From positions 106,776 through 170,775 of the forward strand of contig JADDOH010023026.1 in NCBI GenBank assembly GCA_016648135.1: a stretch of DNA of 64,000 nt, written 5' to 3'. Shown piece by piece: positions 58,437-64,000 of this stretch. Each line of letters opens with the position of its first letter. Position 1 is the stretch's first letter. Both the position numbers and the translations under genes were made by a program. The notes beneath the pieces are model-generated. The model saw only the letters and a list, made by a program, of their open reading frames with translations, was not told the origin of the DNA and searched no databases. The stretch is from Agrypnia vestita (taxonomy: Eukaryota; Arthropoda; Insecta; Trichoptera; Phryganeidae).

Positions 58437-59596
58437 GTATGTGGAGTATATCTTGACTTTAGCATGACAATCTCGTTTTAATGTCTTCGTAGTCTAGTTT
58501 GGCCGACACTGGTTTCCCAAATTGGGGATAATTTTTTTGTCATATATGTCAACAGAAGTTGTGTACTTTTTTATGTGAAGAAATTTTATGTATTCAATTG
58601 TTAATTATGGAGGTATATTGTATTCAATAAACCTCCATAACGTTCATGATGGTCTAACGTTTTCCAAAAGATAACCCTGAAATATTGAAAAAAATGCAAA
58701 CTTTGATATTGCTTGTCTCCGTTACTGTTAACTTTTCACCCAAGTGTAAAAAATATTTTGTATTCAAAATTTAATGAAAAAGACCCCCCTAAAGTTTTTG
58801 CTACAGCTATCATACATATATTCTTATTGGTAGTGTTGTAAATCTTTTATGTTATTATATCTTACAGGTTTTGTGCATAATTTCTTCACTTGTATAGCAA
58901 AATGTGCAAAGATTTCGGGTTTGATTCCTATTGAGGTCACAATATGTCTAGTTTTTAGATATGTTTTGCTACAGTATAGGTCTTTCCATTTAAGAGGCTC
59001 TTATACTTTCAATATTGGCATTAGTTTAATCACTTCCCGCTAAAAATGGCGCTAGTTTCGCTCAAACATGTATTATTTAAGCACAAAAAACGATAGCGAG
59101 AAATATACAATACTATAAAACGAAATAGAAATGTGCAAACTTTAACGCCTGACCTTTTAACTGCGTAGTGCTACATACGTAACCCTTTCTACATGAACGT
59201 AAGTTTTGCAAGTTTGGCGAAATTTTTCTGTACAATAATTATTCGATCCTTGTATTAGAGATGTGACAAAGCCGACCATGCAATGGATATTGTTTCTTTC
59301 TGAAATTTCACTCAAAATTTGCTTTTTTATGCTATTTTTCTGATTTTTAAGAAAAACATTTTTTTAAGATCTCCATTACATGTAATATATTATTTATATT
59401 ATATGTTATTATTTTTTCTTTAGCGTTGAAAAATTGTATGACGTGTGTGAATTTTCACTATATTTTTTATTGTTTTATAACATTTTGTCTAATATCAATG
59501 TTAAATAATTCAAATAAAAACCATTTAAAAAAATTATGCGTGTACTTATGTATGTGCGTTAGAAGTTATACTTAAAAAGTAGAATAAAGACAAAAT

Positions 59597-59750
59597 AATA
59601 ATAATAATAATATTTTCGTTGTCTGTCCGTTACTTAATGGAAAGACGACTTTAGATATTTAGAATGTGACAAGCAATCAGCGCTCAACTCATGTTGCGCG
59701 GTCACGCAAAAGTTGTTATTAATTACTATACAGTCGTACACCCATGAAAA
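59597..59750 (+). repeat. dispersed repeat family G, copy 3
   Basis: Contains ttttcgttgtctgtccgtta, GTGACAAGCAATCAGCGC and GCGCGGTCACGCAAAAGTTG. See 42020-42195. Confidence 0.55.
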
Positions 59751-60614
59751 TATGGTTAAGTATAAAGAGAATATAGAAATAAAAATATTCTGAATTATCT
59801 TTTCAAAACGTAAGACTTTCATGAAAGTAACTTATACCGAATATCTAAAATTAATTCGCAATAATAAAAGTCAAATAAAATGATAATCATCCGTATTCTG
59901 AACTAAGCAACATTGCTATTTCTGTATCTTGACAGTTATTGTATTACATTGTGATGCCGTTTTTTTGACGTTTTATGTTTGACAGGTTTGAAATTAATGA
60001 ATTCAATCATTTAGAAAGATCATTATTCGTAATTGTGAATACATTAACATTTGTTTACGTTTTAGGGCTTTCTGATTGATTCATTAATTATTTCAAACAT
60101 GCCAAATTTAAAACATCGAAATTAGTGTCAATATATTGTTATACATACCTGTCAAGATTGGGATAAAGATCTGACATCCCAATATTTTCAGAATAGCACA
60201 GATTAACTTTATAAAGTATTATATATTTATCAAATTTCTGAAGGGTGATAGTGCAAAATGATTAAACTTTTTTTTTGCTTGTATTGAAGCGAATTTATTT
60301 TTAATATTCTACATAAGTTACTTAAATAACAATCAAAATATAAATCATAAAATCTGATTTTGAAAACTGGAGAAAAACGATTATTTGAAAAGATCAACAA
60401 CTGACCATAATAAACGATTATAAAAAACATTCATGCATGTATGCGGTAGAAGTAATATTTAAAAACTAAAATAAAGACAAATTATATATTAATGATGCTC
60501 AAAGTATTGAGTTGTATAAATCTACACTGATCATTGTCTATTACTGTATTGAATTCTATGAAAAGAATGAAAACTCATACTTACAGAAATGTAACCTCAA
60601 ATATCTAAATATTA

Positions 60615-61894
60615 GGTCCTTACATATGAAATTGACGTTTAGTATGGGAGGAACATAAAGCCGATTTTTTTTTATTATAATATATTTATTTAATCAAAGT
60701 ATGTACCATTGCTATCTATGCACTTTTGCCATCTCATAGGTATTTCATCGATCCCTTTACTAAAAAAACCATTCGGACGGGAATCAATAAAATCTTTGAA
60801 GGCGGTTTGGACTGCCCCATCGGAGTTGAATTTTTTCCTTTGCAAGAAGTTATCCAAATTTCGAAAAAAAATGGTAATCTGTTGGGGCAAGGTCCGGAGA
60901 GTACGGTGGATGTCTTAGACATTCCAATTGAAGCTCCTCTAATTTGGTAGCCGTCTGTTGTGCAGTGTGTGGTCTAGCGTTATCATGAAGCAGCAGTGGC
61001 CTAGAGCGATTAACCAGCCTCGGTTGTTTAGCAGCTAGCTTTTCCATCATGGTTTGCAGTTGCTGACAATAGACATCTGCCGTAATCGTCTGGCCAGATT
61101 TAAGAAAGCTATAGTGAACGACACCAGCACTAGTCCACCAAACGCTCACAAGTAACTTTTTGGAGTCAATTTTCGCTTGGGGCATGGTTTGGCTGGTTCG
61201 GCAGGGTTCAGCCATTGCGATGAGCGCTTCCGATTATCGTACAGGATCCACTTTTCATCACAGGTAATGATTCGATTTAAAATCCCTTCATTATTGTGCC
61301 GGTTGAGTAATGCAACGCAGCAGTCAACGCGCGTTTGTTGATTTGCTTCACTCAATTCGTGAGGTACCCACCTTTCAAGCTTTTTCACCTTACCAATTTG
61401 CTTCAAGTGGATTAAAACAGTTTTATCACTAACACCGCAGCCTGCAGCTAACTCGGATGTGGTTTGCGATGGATCCGCTTCCACAATAGCCTTCAATTCT
61501 TCATTATCAACTTTGGTCTCCGGCCGTCCACGGGGCTTGTTCTGCAGGTCGAAATTTCCAGAACGAAAACGTTGGAACCAAAAACGCACTGTGTTTTCTT
61601 TTGCGGCACCGTCGCCATACACATCATTAATCCTTCGAGCCGTTTCTGCAGCACTGGTGCCACGGTGGAACTCGTACTCGTAAATAACGCGATATTTCAA
61701 GTTTTTCATTTTGTAAACTGAGTGACGCAAAGAAAAAAACAATTGAGGAAAAAACAAATGAATTATAATTTTCAAAACACAAATACATGAGTAAATAGCT
61801 GTATAAATTTGGATTTGGAATTCCTAACCAAAGAGAAGATATTTGAGATCAAATTTGCCAGTACGGCAAAACGCCAATTTCATATGTAAGGACC
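60615..61894 (-). mobile_element. mariner transposon, nearly full length
   Basis: 1,280 bp between TA at 60613-60614 and 61895-61896. Ends are 26-bp inverted repeats with one mismatch, beginning GGTCCTTACATATGAAATTG. It carries one transposase gene on the minus strand, broken by two single-base indels. Protein features resemble the cecropia/Hsmar1-type mariners (established family knowledge; subfamily not proven). Confidence 0.92.
60690..61709 (-). pseudogene. mariner transposase with two frameshifts
   Basis: Begins MKNLKYRVIYEYEFHRGTSA and ends CIDSNGTYFD, about 340 residues, normal for mariner. The catalytic triad is in place: TCDEKW, LLHDNARPH and SPDLAPTDY, the last two Asp separated by 34 residues (DD34D). 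WVPHEL and YSPDL family motifs are present. The frame breaks at a run of A/T near 61155 (one base short) and again at an 8-base run near 60865-60872 (one base long). With both breaks the copy cannot make a full enzyme. Whether they are real decay or homopolymer assembly errors cannot be told here. Confidence 0.9.
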
Positions 61895-61898
61895 TAAT

Positions 61899-61990
61899 AT
61901 AATAATTTGGTTGTCTATCCGTAACTTGCTGGAATGACAACTTTATATAATTAGAGTGTGACACGCAATCAGTGCATGGCTCACGATTAT
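61899..61990 (+). repeat. dispersed repeat family G, copy 4 (partial)
   Basis: Directly follows the mariner: ttggttgtctatccgtaact, then GTGTGACACGCAATCAGTGC. The mariner sits at or within the edge of this repeat. Confidence 0.5.
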
Positions 61991-62327
61991 TTAAAAAGTA
62001 TAATAAAAAACGATTAACGGAACATATAAACGAAAACAAAACGATTCATTAAAACAGGGTATTTAAATAATACAACATATAAAGATGTTATAAAAGGAAA
62101 AAAGAAGGATTCATAAGATCCGATTATATGAACTGGGGTAAAACGATTCATAAAAAATATCGACAATTGACCACAATAAATAAAAATATATAACGACGGA
62201 CGACAAAAATGGAGCATATAAACGGTTCCTATTAAGGAACGGGCTATTAAGCCGGAGGATAAATAATTAATAATCGGGTTTTGCAAAATGATTTAATAAG
62301 TTTATATGTTCAATTTAGTCGCCCGAC

Positions 62328-62922
62328 CAGAGTTGCCAACAGCGCTTGGCCTAATATCGCCGTTTCCTATACATAAAGTAGCCTAAAGTAGCCCAAACGC
62401 CAAAATATCAATATGAATAAAATAAAATGTAATTTTTATCAATTTATTTATAACATATTTATAATGTATTGATAAATAGGCCTAAGCCTAATATAAAAAA
62501 CCGTAATGTTCGTTAAAAGAAAGTAAAGTAAGTAGATAGGTACCATTTTAAAAACACCGGAGACGTACATTTTGCTACCAGCGTGAAAACTTACCATGTG
62601 ATTGCTTGGTTGAAAGTTGTTGCAGCACACCTCTTACCTTCATATAGGTACGAATTCTAAGAATAGCGATCAGCATGGGTAGTTGCAGGCGATTCCTTAA
62701 TTTTGTTTTAATTGTCCCCATTACGCTTAAAATTCTTTCAATGACAGCATTACACAAAGGTAATTGTATTTTTTTTTCTTAATTATTTGCGATTCGGCTG
62801 ATTTAAATAACTTGTCTCTGAAGTAGCCTAGTAGGCGACCAGTCGCCTTTTAGATTTTTTCGTCGCCGATTCTCTTTCTGAGTAGCCTAAATGGCGAAAA
62901 ATCGCCTACGTTGGCAACTCTG
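62328..62922 (-). mobile_element. hAT element, internally deleted, with 8-bp target duplication
   Basis: 595 bp between perfect CGCCCGAC repeats at 62320-62327 and 62923-62930. Ends CAGAGTTGCCAAC are perfect inverted repeats, with more GGCGA/TCGCC motifs inside. On the minus strand near 62650-62757 a remnant reads NAVIERILSVMGTIKTKLRN, the C-terminal dimerisation region of hAT transposases. The clean duplication suggests a fairly recent insertion. Confidence 0.88.
62575..62757 (-). pseudogene. hAT transposase C-terminal remnant
   Basis: ERILSVMGTIKTKLRNRLQL then PMLIAILRIRTYM corresponds to the conserved (V/I)ER.FS....IK...RNR segment of hAT enzymes. The rest of the protein is absent from the element. 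Confidence 0.7.
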
Positions 62923-64000
62923 CGCCCGACGGCAAATACGAAAATCGTGTACTAGGACCTCTTAATTGAAAATATCTTACAAAACAAACAAACTCAAAAC
63001 AATATTATATCGTTTTACTGAAAATTTTTCAAACAAAACATCAAAACAAACAAACTCAAAACAATATTATATCGTTTTACTGAAAATTTATCAGTTAAAA
63101 TAAAAACACAAAAAATGCCGGTTCAAAAGATTTCACATCACTATTTCGTGAAAAAATGACAATTACCGTTGAGTAAAGAAATAGACGGAGTATCTTATTT
63201 CATTAAAAATATTGTTTGCAGGTAAAAGAAAGGACAAAAATTCAGTGTATACACAGAACAAAGTCTATATATCATATTGTTTCAAGAAAACAGATAAGAA
63301 TAATGGAAAAAAACATCAGAATCAGCCCGCAAAAACAAACAAAATTTGACAGTTGTAAAAAATAAAAATGGCGACATTCAAATTCAAGTATTTTTAATAC
63401 ATTTAACAGTTATTTTCTGCATTTACCGTTGTCCCCGCGATATGGGATTTCTAAAATGCATTCATTATACGGATATCTTCCCTTTATTAACACTCAGGCA
63501 AAGTTTACGCAGCATTTCAAGATATATTCGTATAAACTAGCGGGAGCGCAACCTCACGACTGGCGTAGTTGATGTCCAACCAACGACTGATTTGAAAGAA
63601 AAATGATCTTTTAACAGACTATACGATTTAATTAATTCAAATTTCTGTGTATGAGGTAGAAAATTTTGAATATTTTTATATTAATGACAGTGAAATTTTC
63701 TTAGTACGCATGTAAAATTTAATTAAAATAATCAATGTTTTAATGGTTTTTTGGATGCTGCAATATAGGAGACGGAAAGTGAATTTTTATCTTTTTGTAA
63801 ACGTTGTATTTAACAACCTACCCAAAAATAATTATATATTTTCCCCCAAACTTTCTGTTTGAACTTCTTTTATTCAATTTATTAAAAAAATATACGGTCT
63901 TTACGTGGAAATATTTCGAGAAAAAGTGTACCAAAGATAACTCTATTGCTAGAAAGATTAAATAGGGCTTCGGGATTATATTTTTTTGTGATAATAACAA

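Larger units (their letters stand above)
58437..64000 (+). other. intron of at least 5.6 kb running off the window
   Basis: I looked for kinase motifs (glycine loop, VAIK-type Lys, HRD, DFG) on the + strand and saw none. The intron holds a family G repeat, a mariner, a hAT element and long AT-rich stretches with no recognised content (58500-59590, 59760-60610, 62930-64000). Confidence 0.6.

Noticed and set aside
58437..64000. Kinase-domain exons of projectin
   Set aside because: Searched for by motif on the + strand; none found. The open frames there belong to transposons or have no resemblance to kinases.
1..64000. CRISPR arrays, operons, bacterial-type promoters
   Set aside because: The window is a spliced animal gene with eukaryotic transposons; no regularly spaced short repeats of the CRISPR type were seen.

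Overview
The window is animal DNA, almost certainly from an insect (probably Lepidoptera or Coleoptera; the order is a guess). It is AT-rich, with GC-rich exons scattered among long introns full of short DNA transposons, LINE tails and a tRNA-headed SINE. One protein-coding gene spans nearly all of it on the + strand: the core of projectin, the insect twitchin-like giant muscle protein (Drosophila bent, bt). I could build 42 consecutive exons, from 305 to 58436. They have AG/GT borders and an unbroken reading frame at all 41 junctions, giving 12,518 coding bases (about 4,172 residues). Both ends of the gene lie outside the window.

The protein is a chain of fibronectin type III (FnIII) and immunoglobulin (Ig) domains: 29 FnIII (the first partial) and 14 Ig. 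The order is ten Fn-Fn-Ig modules, then Fn-Fn-Fn-Ig, Fn-Fn-Ig, and finally Fn-Fn-Fn-Ig-Ig-Fn. In twitchin and projectin this last arrangement directly precedes the kinase domain. I found no kinase exon in the 5.6 kb that follow, so it should lie downstream. Gene structure is uneven. Exons 1-30 are 109-314 bp and often split a domain. Exon 31 (34657-39645) is a single 4,989-bp exon encoding 1,663 residues and 11 complete FnIII plus 5 complete Ig domains. After it the short-exon pattern returns.

The introns hold most of the other content. Region 1-17 kb: a pogo-like element, a TIR family with copies near exons 3 and 14, an LTR-like promoter region, a SINE, a TIR element carrying CRE palindromes, and LINE tails. 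Region 17-20 kb: two elements with 8-bp hAT-type target duplications, and a pogo-like element with another transposon nested inside it. Region 21-34 kb: two adjacent stem-loops, two copies of a foldback MITE, a second SINE, and a perfect 24-bp hairpin. Region 40-49 kb: LINE remnants with a SINE inserted, an array of heat-shock-element units, and two head-to-tail TA-flanked transposons that each carry two embedded foldback modules. Region 50-64 kb: more MITEs, a long foldback element, a nearly complete mariner with two single-base frameshifts, and a deleted hAT element with a perfect 8-bp duplication.

No second cellular gene, rRNA, tRNA gene or CRISPR array was found. The points that most deserve a second look are the heat-shock-element array, the giant exon inside an otherwise finely split gene, the composite tandem transposons, and the nested element whose empty site can be inferred from a second copy in the window.
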